41,819 nucleotides of DNA from Selaginella moellendorffii. Taxonomy: Eukaryota > Streptophyta > Lycopodiopsida > Selaginellales > Selaginellaceae. Positions 1-11,266 of this stretch are shown here, piece by piece; positions within the stretch are counted from its first letter, which is position 1, and every line of letters starts with the position of its first letter. Both the position numbers and the translations under genes were made by a program. Where the stretch lies: the NCBI RefSeq assembly GCF_000143415.4, contig NW_003314396.1, forward strand, positions 317,069-358,887. Direction: 5' to 3'. A model generated the notes under the pieces. It searched no databases, was not told the origin of the DNA, and worked only from the letters and a program-made list of their open reading frames with translations.

Positions 1-540
1 AGGTGGAAGGATTGAAAAGGAAACTCACAAGAAAGTTTGCTCCACAGCAGCTTTGATCCTGCCCGGCTGGCAGGTACAATGGAAATACATGAAGACAGAG
101 GAAGAACTTTGGTTTGTTCATTTTCAATTCTCCCAGATTGGAGAGTGCTGCTATATCCTTACTGCCCACCTCACATCACCAAATCAATGGTATGGCTTTG
201 CTCTTTGTTACTCATCACTCTTTGGTATGATCTTCTCTCTTCTTTTATTATTTCTTGTGTCAGGAGTGTAAGAAGGTTCTCCTCCCTGAAAAACAATACT
301 TTTGATTTTTCAAAGAATCTCAAGCTACTGGCAGTTCCATTGTTTGAGCTCTACAACAATGTACAGGTAAAAGAAGAAACACTTAATGATTGACACTCCT
401 TTTCTTGTTTGCTTGTTTTGAGTTGCTGATGTGAGAATCGTTACTGCAGAGATATGGCCCTGTGATCTCCACCATCCCCTAGCATCTTTCAAGGTTCATC
501 TTCAATGCCATTAACGGCTGAACTCTGCCAATCTGGGTAA
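1..540 (+). pseudogene. CFIm25 (cleavage factor Im 25 kDa, NUDT21-like) pseudogene, 5' truncated by window edge
   Basis: Exon-like pieces follow the order of the CFIm25 protein, the Nudix-fold subunit of cleavage factor Im that binds UGUA sites and guides pre-mRNA poly(A) site choice. Readable pieces are EVEGLKRKL near 2-30, YPYCPPHITK near 158-182, a lysine-rich ECKKVLLPEKQYF near 262-300, then LAVPLFELYNNVQ, and after a short intron RYGPVISTIP, HLSRF and FNAI up to about 510. Breaks are clear: a stop soon after the first piece, loss of the tryptophan-rich segment before YPYCPP, a TGA after QYF and a TAG where a glutamine is expected before HLSRF. A partner copy lies in the other arm. Family assignment is confident; the pseudogene status follows from the breaks. 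Confidence 0.75.
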
Positions 541-1035
541 ATTTTTTTCTTCTTTTTTCTCCGTTTTGTAAAACTATTAACTTACTATGAATGGCTCCTT
601 TTGTTTCAAAAGTTTTTCTTTTATATATAGAGACAACTACAACCCCCCCATCAAAAGCTCTTATCAACACTTATCAAGAGCTCAATAGAACGGCCTCAGT
701 ATGTACCAAGAAGAGTTGAGTATTAGTGAATGGAGAAAGAGCCTTTTAGTTTTCTTGTCAAAACTGTAATCAGTACTATCTTGTCTTACCTTGATAAAAG
801 CACGATCTCGGCTCGTGAAGGAATCAGTAAAACTCTTCTTCAAAAGCAACGAGACCTGGACGGGATATGCGTCATTAGAAGCACGGATGATACAACAAGC
901 CGGAGAGACTTACTCGGTCATTATTAGATTGAATGTTTGTGATCGTGTTAGCACGTACATCCGCGCATAGCGATTCTTAATAGCTTCTAAGAGTCTTCAA
1001 AAAGCCATCCGCTGCCTGTGCCTGTAATGCCGAAA
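1..1035. repeat. Left arm of a large inverted duplication
   Basis: The first kilobase matches, in reverse complement, the stretch at about 6170-7060. Shared landmarks seen by eye are the EVEGLKRKL-coding exon (about 2-30 against 6930-6960), the stretch around 690-725 against 6365-6410, and the stretch around 950-1025 against 6180-6255. The arms have diverged by many substitutions and indels, so the duplication is old. The loop (about 1036-6169) holds a PPR pseudogene and the KIF6 gene. The exact left end lies outside the window. Confidence 0.75.
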
Positions 1036-1239
1036 CAATCTCTCATTTAGTCGCACCAACCGGAGCAAACTACCTGTGATTCCGTGTACTTGTGGTCTGG
1101 ATGTCTCTTTGCCTTAAAGTCTACAACCGCGAGCTCGGAGTGGTATGTTACCAGCTCTCTCTGTCTCGGTAACTGAGGCAAGTAAGAAATTGTCACCTGC
1201 GAAGGAAGCTTTCAGCTGGTCATGCGATTGCTAATGGTT
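1036..1239. other. Spacer with no recognised gene
   Basis: The sequence is GC-balanced and lies inside the loop of the inverted duplication. No convincing reading frame or RNA fold was recognised. Confidence 0.4.
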
Positions 1240-1965
1240 TTTCCTTCTCTTGCAGTAGAAGGGCCACGAGAGACTTCTTGCTTCATTGCCGTGGCCAAGG
1301 CTTATGATAGGGGAACTCGCGGGCGATCAAAGAGGAGCCGCTCTCTCGCTAACACGCTGCTGGATATGTATGCCAGATGCGGGTGCAGGGATCGTGCTCA
1401 CGAGATTTTTGATGGATTGGGTCTTCTGCTTGACAGTGCTAATCCTTGGATACGACCAGAACAAAGACAAGTTCGTCCGTGGGAAGTGGGTGAAGCTCTG
1501 GTGTCTGGAGGAGGGAAAACTTCTCCATGAGTTGGTCTTGAGGAATGGTCTCGAGGAGGATATCGGCTGAGAAGGTATGGCTCCTGATTCTAGGACTTTC
1601 ATTGTGTGGGTAAAAACATGCACTTTTTTTCCAGGCAGCAAGTCTTCGGCCTTGAGGATTGGAGCGAGAATTTATTCATAGCTCATGGAGAGTGAATACA
1701 AGCGTGATATTTTGGTAGCAAGCACTATCATGAACATGTTTGCAAAGTGTGGGAGCATGGCCAGAGCATAGGATCCGTTCAACAAGATTGCGAAACCTTG
1801 CCTTTTGTCTTGGAACTCAATCATGATGGAGGTGTCGAAGGTAAGCGTGCTCTTGAGTTTTCCTATCAAATAGATGGAGGACTGACACTGGATGCTCATA
1901 GTTTTGTAACAGCTCTCAAAGCTTCCCCAAACTTGGCAACTGCTGCAACAAAAAAAGAGGTATCT
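1240..1965 (+). pseudogene. Pentatricopeptide repeat (PPR, PLS-type) protein pseudogene
   Basis: Three frames carry pieces of typical plant PPR repeats: NTLLDMYARCGCRDRAHEIF around 1350-1410, then ASTIMNMFAKCGSMARA and SWNSIMMEV around 1719-1840, then ALEFSYQIDGGLTLDAHSF and VTALKA around 1850-1925. PPR proteins bind organelle RNA and act in editing, splicing or stability in chloroplasts and mitochondria. The pieces lie in different frames, with a stop right after MARA and a frame change between SWNSIMM and the next repeat, so no intact protein can be made. Most family members have many more repeats. It sits directly upstream of KIF6 on the same strand but shows no functional link with it. 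Confidence 0.8.
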
Positions 1966-2264
1966 GACGATGCTACGTTGCTTCTATGCATGGAAACATA
2001 TCAGAGAAAAATACACAAAGAGTGAGAAAAAAATAACAAATAGCGAACAGAAAAATCAGCCAAATACTACCTTGTGTTTCTTTCAGCTGGATTTATCATA
2101 AGAGAATTGTAAACCGGAATGTTGAGCCCGAGGCCTCAGAGATGGGCGTCGTCACTAGCACGATTGGACAGACTATCACAAGTTTAAACATATCACATGA
2201 CACACCAGTGAGAATCATTTCTTAGCCATTTAACGTTGAAGATTTTAGGGCTTATTTACAGCCA

Positions 2265-5200
2265 ATGGCAGACGCTTTTGAGAGTCGCATCGATATTTTC
2301 TTGCGAATGCGGCCTATAGAAAAGAACTTGGCTTCGTACGAGGTGGACCATGATGACGGCAGGGTTAATTGGGTTGTTCCCAGGCAAGCTGCCACTGGAA
2401 TGGTAAATCATCAGCGCGAGCGCTACAGCTTTACTTTCACTGGCATTTTGGATACGGATTGTAAGCAAGATTTGGTATTCGAAACTGTTGCTAGAAAGGT
2501 AAATCAGTTGCAGTTTAGCCACAGAAGTAGGCAAGTTGTCTTTGGGTTAGCAGCTCTTTCTATTAGAATCTGGAATGAAAACAGGCATGTTGGCCACAGG
2601 TGGTGCTTGGTGCCTTGGATGGTTTCAATGGCACAATATTTGCATACGGCCAGACCGGTTCAGGCAAGACTTATACAATCACCGGCGGGACTGAACGTTA
2701 CGTTGATCGAGGAATTATTCCACGCGCAATTTCTCTTATTTATAGCGAGCTCGCAAACAGGAGTGATAATTGTTTCAGCATCCATTTCTCGTATATGGAG
2801 ATTTATAATGAAACTGGCTATGACTTGCTTAACCCCGATCATGAAACAAAGTCATTGGAAGATCTTCCTAAGGTCCATTGCATAACTATTGTTTACCAGG
2901 CTTACTTGGTTTTTTAAGGTTGTCTTGCTGGAAGATGATGACACCCGTATTCATCTGCGAAACCTTTCCGCTCACCTTGCAATGTACGTTTTTGGACATA
3001 GCTATTCATGATATTCTTCTTACATTCTTAACAATTTAGGAATGAAGAGGAAGCCCTCAACCTGCTGTTCATGGGTGATACGAACAGAATGATCAGCTCG
3101 ACACCAATGAACATGGCCAGTAGTCGCTCGCACTGTATTTTTACAGCGTGCATTGAAGCTCGAAAGACTGGTGAAGATGTTGTGAGAAAATCTAAGCTAC
3201 ATCTTGTTGATCTTGCTGGATCAGAACGAGTCAGTAAGACAGGAGTTGATGGTCAGGTAAGTCATCCCAGACGAATTATCTCACTAAACCTTGTTCATTT
3301 CTGTACAGATTTTAAGAGAGGCAAAGTATATTAACCTTTCTCTTCATTTCCTGGAGCAGGTATATTTTACTTTTAAGGTCAGATATATTTGACGTCAATT
3401 ATGTAGGTTATTATAGCATTGCAAGAAAAAAGCCAGGGAAAGTCTAGAACACATATTCCGTATAGAAACTCGATGATGACATCAGTTCTTAGAGATTCTA
3501 TAGGAGGAAATTGTCGAACGGTAAAATGGACTCCTTTCTTTTTGGACATACAGTTTTGCAGGTTATGATAGCCAATGTATCAATTGCGCAAGAGCAATTG
3601 GAGGAAACAATTTCGACTTGCCGCTTTGCACAACGAGTTGCCATGGTCTCAAACCAGGTGAGAAAAGTTGTCTGTACTTTGTGTTGACGATGAATACAGG
3701 TCATGTTGAACGAGGAAGTGGATCCCAATATCGTCATTAAAAGATTGAAACAAGAGGTTAAAGATCTTAAAGTAAGATAAAAAGACTGTTTGTAATAACG
3801 TTAAACAGGAACTGTCTTACTTTTCACAGGCTGAAGTAATGTTTCTAAGGGGTGAGGATGTTGATCGAGGGCCACTGACAGACGGAGAAATTGCTATGGT
3901 GAAAAATCAAGTTAATGCTTATGTGTATGACCTCTCGCCTGAAGCATCATTCAACTGTGGAGGTGTTCATACTTCACATGGTCATTTCAATATTTAATAT
4001 TGACTTCAGGAAACATGCTACATATTCGAGCTGCATTTCAAGCTTTTAAAGAGCTTGCAACAGCTGGAGTTGCCGCAAAGAGGTGTTCTAATTTACAAGG
4101 CAATGGCGCACATATGGAAATGAGTGGTGGTTCGCCCCTTCATGAAACTATCCAGAATCTTAATCGTCAGGTTAATCTAACAAATTTTCATTTTCATTTT
4201 AAAAGATATCTTATATCCAGTTGCAACAACGAGAAAACGAGATTAACATTTTAGTTTCCTTCATAAGAAAGCGGGAAGCTGGCATTACGCGGGCAAATGC
4301 ATGGACACAAGTTGATTCTATCCAGCTTTCAGGGCGGACAGATAGTAGAGATTCGGGATTTACACTGGATGGTACAGAGGATGGAATGATCCCTAGCAAC
4401 ACCTCCTCGAGGGTAGCAAGCTCCATGGATTCGAGAGACAATAGTAGCCTGTCTAGTTTTGCCAGTGATCGGAGACAAGCTTTTGATCTGTGAGCACTCT
4501 TTTTCTGAAAGTTAAACTGGCGCTCTTTATGTGTAGATTTTGGAGAAACTATCCAAGCATGGATGCTATTGAAGAAAACAAAGCACTTTTAAGAAAGAAG
4601 TACGGTGAAGCTAAGTTATTGGGCGAGGGGGCCAACAAAGCCCGTGAGGTATTTAACCTTTATTGAAGTGTATTAGAGGTTTGCCTTTTTCTTGGTTTAG
4701 ATGATAAATGGTCTCAAAGTCAAGATTGAAAAACGTAGAGTTGAACGTGCAATGGAAGACCTCGTACATGGGAAAACTAGTATTTTACATGTCGATGTTG
4801 AAGAAGAAAACCTTATTTTACAAATTGAAAACGAAAAGGTATATAATTTAGCTGACACCAGGGTACTTTAAGTTGTTATGAAGCAGAAAACATATAAGGA
4901 TGGGTTTAGCAAGCTGCGTGACCTGAAAAGAGAAATTGAGCATCTTCACTTGATTCTTGAACAGAGCCGAAGTAAAGTCCAGGCGAGTTTCCTAAGCATT
5001 ACATTGTTTGAACTTAATTAATGTGGTCCTAACAGGCTGATTTTGAAAAGTGGTTCAGTGCAATGTGTCGTGATCAGCAGTCTTCTGCACCATCTCCTAT
5101 CTCTTTGACGTCTGCTTCTGATTTATCAACAATAGATACATACCAAACTGAGAAAAATCGGTCGTTTAGAAGCACACCGGAGACGAGTGAATATTATTCA

Positions 5201-5500
5201 AGTGTAACTAAAAATGCTCCTGCGGTTATTGACTATCTACACGGCTTGGAGGCTGACATTGAAAAACCGCTACGCTCTGGTAATGTCTTTAAAAACAGTA
5301 ACGTCATCTTTCTTCTCCTATTCCGTTCAGGGAGATCCAGAAACTCACACGGCCGAGCCAATGGAAATGAATCAATTATGCGTACAGGGAATGAGAGCAC
5401 TGATGCTGATATCAAAGCATTTTATAAAGCCAGGTCTGAGATTATGAAGCTTAAACAGCAACAACAGCAAAGACAATGTAACAATCTATTACATGACTAA
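2265..5500 (+). CDS. Kinesin-9 family motor protein, KIF6-like (16 exons)
   Basis: Splicing by eye gives exons 2265-2498, 2600-2872, 2919-2983, 3040-3256, 3309-3359, 3407-3520, 3562-3657, 3700-3771, 3830-3962, 4010-4170, 4221-4489, 4537-4648, 4701-4838, 4887-4982, 5036-5279 and 5331-5500. This is 2445 nt, or 814 residues, about the length of animal KIF6. The motor domain comes first, with P-loop GQTGSGKT, switch I NMASSRSH and switch II DLAGSE. Family-specific stretches such as [17 protein letters not shown] and [10 protein letters not shown] favour KIF6 over KIF9. A coiled-coil tail follows, including [13 protein letters not shown], and the C-terminus ([14 protein letters not shown]) matches the KIF6 end. 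Kinesin-9 proteins act in cilia and flagella, so a role in sperm flagella is inferred. Introns are 41-101 bp; all are GT-AG except the GC-AG intron at 4983-5035. The start ATG is the first in frame and gives the normal N-terminus. No defects were seen. Confidence 0.93.
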
Positions 5501-6169
5501 AATAAAAACACGTCAGGAAAGAATGAGGAAATTTATTCCACTAAATCACTATTATAAAGAAAAAGTATTGAAAAACTGTATGATTCCTTATGTTGCTTAG
5601 CATTTTTCGGGAATGGAGCCCTCTAAGGTTTCTTTGTCTCTAAGAGCTTATTGCTCGTCTTGTGTTTCAAGGTTTGCCCACTGTGAGGAGGTTAATGGGA
5701 CCAGAGAAAACTAAATTGCACTGCATGCATGTAGGAGTAGCATCCCTTGCTCCTGTGAGTGGGCTGTAAACACACGTGTATATACACATAAACCCTAGAC
5801 CTGCTCCAGTTCCAGAAGAAGACCCATCCCTCCCAAGGGTGGTGACTTGCTGGATGGAACCTTGGCTTGGTTTCTTCATGGCTGCAGTAGCAAGGTCTAC
5901 GAAACTGATCCGGTTTGGCTATGCCTTTTGTTTGCTTTCTGTAAGTGTGTACCTCTAGCTCGGCTTGGCGCATCTGTTTTCTTCCTCTTTTCTCAAGACC
6001 AATTTGAGACACGAAATCACAGACATCATGTACGGTCATGTATGATTGAAAACCCAGCAGTATCAAAAAGCTCTATAAACTAAACTATAAGGATTCAAGT
6101 GATCACAAAAGGAAAAGAAAGAGTACACATTTCTCAGTGGACACCGGGGAGAGAGCAGCAAACTGGACA
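5501..6169. other. 3' flank of KIF6 and spacer
   Basis: An AATAAA-like stretch overlaps the KIF6 stop region (around 5499-5506), consistent with a nearby poly(A) site. Beyond it there are short open frames on both strands but nothing with recognisable motifs. Confidence 0.4.
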
Positions 6170-7060
6170 AGAGTTCTTTTTACATTGTAGGCACAGGCCG
6201 GTTTTCTTGAAGACTCGTAGAAGCTATTTAGAATCACTATACGCAGATGTAGGCACTCACATGGTCATAAAAGTTTAATCTAAAAATGAGCACAAGAATC
6301 ACAATTTTAAAAATTAAAAGAAAAATATAAGCTTTTTCTCCTGGTGGTAATTCTCAGATGTTCGCTGATACTCAACTCTTCTTGGTACATACTGAGGCCG
6401 TTCTATTGAACTTTTGATAACTGTACATTGGCAGGTTTGTTTTTTTCTCTTTCTCTTTTGATTCCATCACACTTTAATACAGCTGTGAGAGTGTATCTAA
6501 ATATCAACGACAAAACGTTTGAAACAATAAAGATCCACTCATATTAAGTTAATAGAGAAAAATATGAAAAAATAAGAAAAATAAAAAGAAAGAATGGAAC
6601 TGCCAGTAGTATGAAATTCTCTGGAACAACAAAGTATTGTCTTTCAGGGAGGAGAACCACACAGAACTTCTTACACTCCTGACATGAGAAATAATATTAG
6701 AAAAGAGAAGATTGTACCAAAGAGTTATGAATAACGAAAAACAAAAATCGATACCTTTGGTTTGGTGATGTGAGGAGGGCAGTAAGAATACGTCAGCCTC
6801 CTGTACTAAACCGCCACAAACTCCTCAAACTGGAAGAAATGGAAACAAACAAAACCAAACTTCTTTCTTTATATCTTTGTGTATTTCCATCATACCTGTC
6901 AACTGGGCTGGATTGAAGCTAGGAACCTTGCTCATGAGCTTCCTCTTCAATCCTTCCACCTCTGAAAGAAATTGTTTTTTACCTTCTTTCTCCAGACTGG
7001 AGTCTTCATGAAGCTTGAAAAACGTATTCCTTTGCTTGTACACCACAAGATCTTTTTCCC
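6170..7060. repeat. Right arm of the inverted duplication
   Basis: It is the reverse complement of the left arm, with the same order of landmarks, including the segment shared with 950-1025 at about 6180-6255 and the CFIm25 exon pieces at 6597-7030. It is more AT-rich and carries its own indels; part of the FELYNN-coding region present in the left arm is missing here. Confidence 0.75.
6597..7035 (-). pseudogene. CFIm25 (NUDT21-like) pseudogene, second copy
   Basis: Reading the minus strand gives NTFFKL near 7030-7010, EVEGLKRKL near 6963-6935, FQFEEFVAV then a TAG near 6830-6800, YCPPHITKPK near 6795-6765 and ECKKFCVVLLPERQYFVV followed by ILLAVP near 6680-6600. The order is that of CFIm25. 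The Nudix-box region between NTFFKL and EVEGL is replaced by unrelated residues, and the C-terminal third (FELYDN onward) is absent. Together with the in-frame stop this marks a dead, truncated copy. It keeps segments lost from the left-arm copy, so the two decayed independently from a fuller ancestor. Confidence 0.72.
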
Positions 7061-7429
7061 TGTCCCTCGCACCAACCTCCTCACCGATGTATGTACATGT
7101 GACCGTTCATACTGGTGGAGAATTCTTGCCCAGCCTTGAGTGCATCTCACTAGTGATGCTGCTACTGCTGCCATGATTCTTCCGACTTACCTGTAGCATG
7201 AAATCGGTTCTATACTTAGGACTTCCAGACAGCTGTTAATATACTACAATTAAAAGCTGTGACAGAGAAACATACCCCAACCGAAGAACTTCAGCTCTGA
7301 TAGCAAAACATAAAAAGCACGATGATTTCCTGTATCCCAAAATATTCACTGACTTTCTCTGAAACAAATAGAGGTCCCACTCTGTAATCACGAAGAAAAG
7401 ATGGCTGTAAAAGCTGCAAACATCCTAAA

Positions 7430-9110
7430 AATCCTAAAATATAATGATGTTAAACAATATAGATTTAAAACTCACTACAACTACATACATCTTGTAAATT
7501 TACAAAATAAAACATTTTTATAGTGTTGTATTTTATTTTAATAACTTATAATAATGTAGAGATTTATCTTTGATATTACCATTTATCCTAATATTTATAT
7601 TCATGCATTTTAATATTAATATTTAAAATTAGAAGTATTCTATCTTTTATCATAAACATTCTTTATGTATATATTTTTATATAGACAGAATTATAATTTT
7701 AAATAATATTATTATCTATATATATTAATGTAATTATAATTCAATAATTTGAGCCTGCTCCTCAGCCCTTTTCAGCACCATGGCTAGATGCTTCGCCTTC
7801 TACCTTTTAGGCAAAACTTTAATTCTTCCTAAAACAAAACCATCAAGGCACATTCTGAGCTCTAGTCATTGACTCTCAGTTCTTGCTCCTTTTCATTTTG
7901 TTTCTGCCAGAACATGTGCAAGAGCACGAAGCTTGGTGTTGAGCCATGGATATCCTTGAACGTCAACTGTAGGTAAGAGTATCGTACAATGCAATAAATT
8001 AGACTAAAATAAATAAAACTTTTGTCCATAAAATTAAAGTGTCACTACACCAGATATTCTGGCAATGGCTGCAGAAACATCATCATATCTAGGGGGAAGA
8101 AAATAGAAGAAATACAATATGGGGTTTCTCAAATTCTCGTTCACAGCTAATCTATATGCAATTGCAAGATCTCAACACCTGCAGGGAAGGGAAAAAATTG
8201 AGAAGACAGAGAGAGATGTCAATACTTTATGGATCAATGTGGTCAATAACTGATAAAAACAAAATCATTTTACACAAGAAATAGCAAGAACTATTAATTC
8301 CTCTATTTTAAATTAGAATATATCATATTTTTATAGACACTATTTGCTCTATTTATTCTAATTTAAAAGAATTTTATATTTTCTTAAATAAATTGAGTAT
8401 TTTTTAAAATTTATTTAAAAAATTCTCTATAAATAAAAAGTAATTTTGTTTTAGTAATTTAGTAATTTTTTGTATATTTGTATTTGAAATCCTCTCCCTT
8501 CATAATATTTATATTTATACTTTTTTGAGTAGTAATGAAAATTTAGAGTATTATATTATATATCATTACAATTCTTTCAGAATATATATTTTTTTGAATT
8601 AAGATTAATATCTCTATGTTTTATTTAATTTTATTTAAATTTCTAGCATTATAAGAATGTTATTGAGGCTAAAATCTTTCAATAAAAGATAAGGTTTTAC
8701 TCTGATATTAGGGTATTGATGAAACAAAATATTTTTTTTAAACCATAACATATTGGAAAAATTAAGAATGGTTCATATATTTATTTAATAATAATAAAAG
8801 TTTTAGTGATAATGAATGACATTTTTTTAGATGGTAGCCTTTTGTATTGTGTCTAATGTTGTCTCAATCATATTTTTACCTTTACATCAATATAAGTTTT
8901 TATATGTTTTTCATGTTTGAATGACCAAATTATTAGTCTTAAAAACAGTATTATAACTTTATGGTATCACACAAATCTTACAGTATATCTGAGGTAACTG
9001 AATACTCAATGTGATTAGATTCATTGATGAATATGTAATAATTATCATAAGGTTATTTTCAAAAATATAACTAATTTACAAGTTAAAATAGCTGGAGCTA
9101 TTCAACTCTT
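7430..9110 (-). mobile_element. AT-rich Helitron-tail-like repeat, no terminus (copy D)
   Basis: Long stretches match, by eye, the Helitron tails at 11267-11990 and 38497-39830: the run around 7460-7640 against 38950-39190, and the run around 8670-8900 (poly-T then GATGGTAGCC) against 39570-39790. Orientation is the same as copy C (element reads right to left). The terminal hairpin and CTAG are not present at the left side, so this copy is truncated. A GC-richer exon-like piece at 7742-8000 interrupts it. Confidence 0.6.
7742..8000 (-). pseudogene. Exon-like coding fragment, unassigned
   Basis: The minus strand gives, after an acceptor-like site near 7970, VDVQGYPWLNTKLRALAHVL and AETK. In a later frame it gives ELRMCLDGFVLGRIKVLPKR, a TAG, then KAKHLAMVLKRAEEQAQIIE. 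The composition is clearly protein-like and differs from the flanking AT-rich DNA, but the family is not recognised. The frame change and stop suggest a fragment carried by, or trapped in, the AT-rich element. Confidence 0.45.
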
Positions 9111-10129
9111 CTATTTTAACTTATGAAATATTTCATGTTCTATAGTCTGTACTTATTTAATTTAACATTATAGTATATTTTTTATGTGTCTGCTATATAC
9201 CATCTTTATACAACAAAATTACTTTTAATTTTATAAATGAAGAATGATGATGCTGAGATTCCAGCTCTGCTGGAAATTATAGATTAAAATAAATATCAAA
9301 AAATTCCAAATGAAAATTTAATTATATTTTAGTGATTTTTTAGATATTACAATAATTCTTTAAATGAATATTTTTTAAAATTTTATGGTATAGTTTTAAA
9401 AATCTATATGAGTAATGGAGAGGGTAGTTTTTGGAATAATGTTTAGTGCTAAAAAGTTTAAAGCATTTTAAGAGCATAAGAATAAGTCTAATACTATTTA
9501 AAACTTTTTATAAGAAATAAGAAAACAGAGGATACCAATAATTATTAATTAAAAGTTACTCTTTTATATTTTTTATTTGCAGAGATTATATTGAGTCTAT
9601 GCATGAAATGGAAGCCCACTTTCATTCAAGCATAAAGCAATTTTTAATTATAGTGTAAAGTTTGTGTGTATTTAGAGGAAAAATGTGCTCCACCAAGGAG
9701 AATAACATCAATTTACAGGTAAAGAGTATATTTGTTCTGAAAGAGTAGGATTATTTTGGTTTACCCATTATCAGAGAAATTAAAGTAGGTTCTGATTTAC
9801 TAGGAATGTGGTTTAGCTTTTAAAGTTTCTACAGATAGGTGATTGTCCATTACATTTCATAAAAGGGCTTTTGGAAACATTGAGTGAAAGTGACGTCCTC
9901 TTGACATGATAATAGTTTGATGTTTCTTTCTGGAGCCTCCTATAAGGAACTCTCAGCTTATCCGAACCTAATACTTATGTTAGCACTTGAGCTCTTAATG
10001 TTTCTAGAGGATTCTCATGCAACTAAATTCAACAGGTGGTAAAGATCATATGGAGAAATGGCTGTATACCTTTAGATCAGTGATAGACCTTGCTATGATA
10101 ATAATCCATGTCATCATTGACATGTTTGG
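9111..10129. other. AT-rich stretch without recognised genes
   Basis: AT-rich sequence of the kind that surrounds the Helitron tails. It contains a perfect short hairpin around 9252-9264 (CCAGC and GCTGG arms) with no CTRR end close by. No convincing coding content was seen. Confidence 0.4.
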
Positions 10130-10410
10130 TCCTTCTTCTTGTGGTGCTGCATCGATCTCAACCCAGTGAGAGTTCCTTTGCCACCAGCGGCAGTGGCAGT
10201 GGTGATGATGTAGGGGACTTGCTGCACCAGCATGTATAGCACCATGGACATGAAGTATCACGCAGCTGGTGACAATGTTGATGATTTACCTAGGAGTGAA
10301 GAGGATGGTGTTGTGGTGTAGGGTTTGTTGTACTCATCCACCACCGTCATGCTGTGGTTGGCTATGGAAAAGAAGAGTTCCATGTTGAGAGGTGGAGGAG
10401 GTATCTCTTG
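10130..10410 (-). pseudogene. Laccase (multicopper oxidase) fragment
   Basis: On the minus strand the reading NMELFFSIANHSMTVVDEYN, then KPYTTTP, is the second cupredoxin segment of plant laccases (usual form: ELFFSIANHxxTVV, Y.KP..TD). After a frame change it continues as YFMSMVLYMLVQQVPYIITT, matching the laccase stretch that ends in PF(D)NTTTT. Laccases are secreted copper enzymes that oxidise phenolics in the cell wall. Only about 90 of some 560 residues remain, no copper-binding His cluster is present, and the frame is broken, so this is a relic. Confidence 0.7.
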
Positions 10411-10479
10411 GTGGCATACTCCTTTCGCAGGTCGATAAACTAACAGTTAGTTTATGGGTTTAGTTTGGTCCTTTTGCAA

Positions 10480-11090
10480 TCTCCTCAGTGCCGCCTTCTT
10501 GGCTACATGCATCTCAAATCATCGCTCTCAGTTGCTTCAACAAGGCATTTGTAAAGATGAGGCCACCAGACAGGTCTTTGGGAATTGCGGCATTTTCAAT
10601 GTACTCGACCTGTGGCATGCCAGTAAGCTGGAAATCAACGACAAGGGGAGAATACTAACTTACTTGATGCATGTAAAGTGTGACTGCGATGTTGATCTGA
10701 TTCAAGGCAGTCTGCTTCTATTTCTGAAACTCCCGCTCATGTTTGATTGTCTCGAGAGCAACGTCTATTCCTTTTTTCTTCTTCAACTTCGTCTCTTTCT
10801 CTCTTTGCATGCCTGTGGCACACTGATGTTAGCAAAGAGAAAGATCTTACTTTCTAGAAGTTTCACGTTCTCCACGAGGGCTTCGTAGACGTCAAGACAT
10901 CTTTCACGTAGAGCAAGAACGCTTGCATACAGGGACTCCTCACATCCACTGGGACATACTTTGGGTGTCTGAAAAAGAACTCACCATATTTTGGTCCATT
11001 GCATGCACTTCAAAATCTTCATCAGAGCCTTCTTCTTCCAAATCTGATCCTCTTCTGAATCCAATTCTTCACCAGAATGAAAAGCTGAGG
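10480..11090 (-). pseudogene. Multi-exon coiled-coil protein fragment
   Basis: The minus strand shows exon-like pieces with splice-like borders: ESLYASVLALRERCLDVYEA then LVENVKLLESK (about 10925-10845), a charged ALETIKHEREFQ piece followed by a stop and KQTALNQINIAVTLYMHQ (about 10760-10670), then, after a short GT-AG gap, VEYIENAAIPKDLSGGLIF then TNALLKQLRAM (about 10615-10520). The style resembles large coiled-coil proteins of the flagellar CFAP43/CFAP44 type, but this is only a suggestion. An in-frame TAG after EREFQK argues for decay. It lies between the laccase fragment and the Helitron terminus, all reading the same way. Confidence 0.5.
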
Positions 11091-11153
11091 AATAAAACAC
11101 TACTGGTACAGAGCAAAGAGTCATTGACGTGCAAATGCTCAGATTTGGAAGTC

Positions 11154-11179
11154 ATACACACACACACACACACACACAT
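11154..11179. repeat. (CA)n microsatellite
   Basis: About thirteen CA dinucleotides in a row, just outside the Helitron 3' terminus at 11267. Confidence 0.9.
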
Positions 11180-11266
11180 AAAAGTCATGACTCTCCATTA
11201 TTTAATCTCAATCGTTAGATTTTGGCATATGCCCAGAATAAGCGTCCCTAGTATATATCATTATTA

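Noticed and set aside
5214-5447. Alternative frame over KIF6 exons 15-16
   Set aside because: The intron 5280-5330 is divisible by three and open, so frames read through it; the GT-AG model restores the conserved KIF6 C-terminus.
9252-9264. Hairpin CCAGC-tct-GCTGG as another Helitron end
   Set aside because: No CTRR plus T within about 12 bases on either strand.
11157-11179. Regular repeat array as a possible CRISPR
   Set aside because: It is a plain CA dinucleotide run; nothing in the window has repeat-spacer structure.
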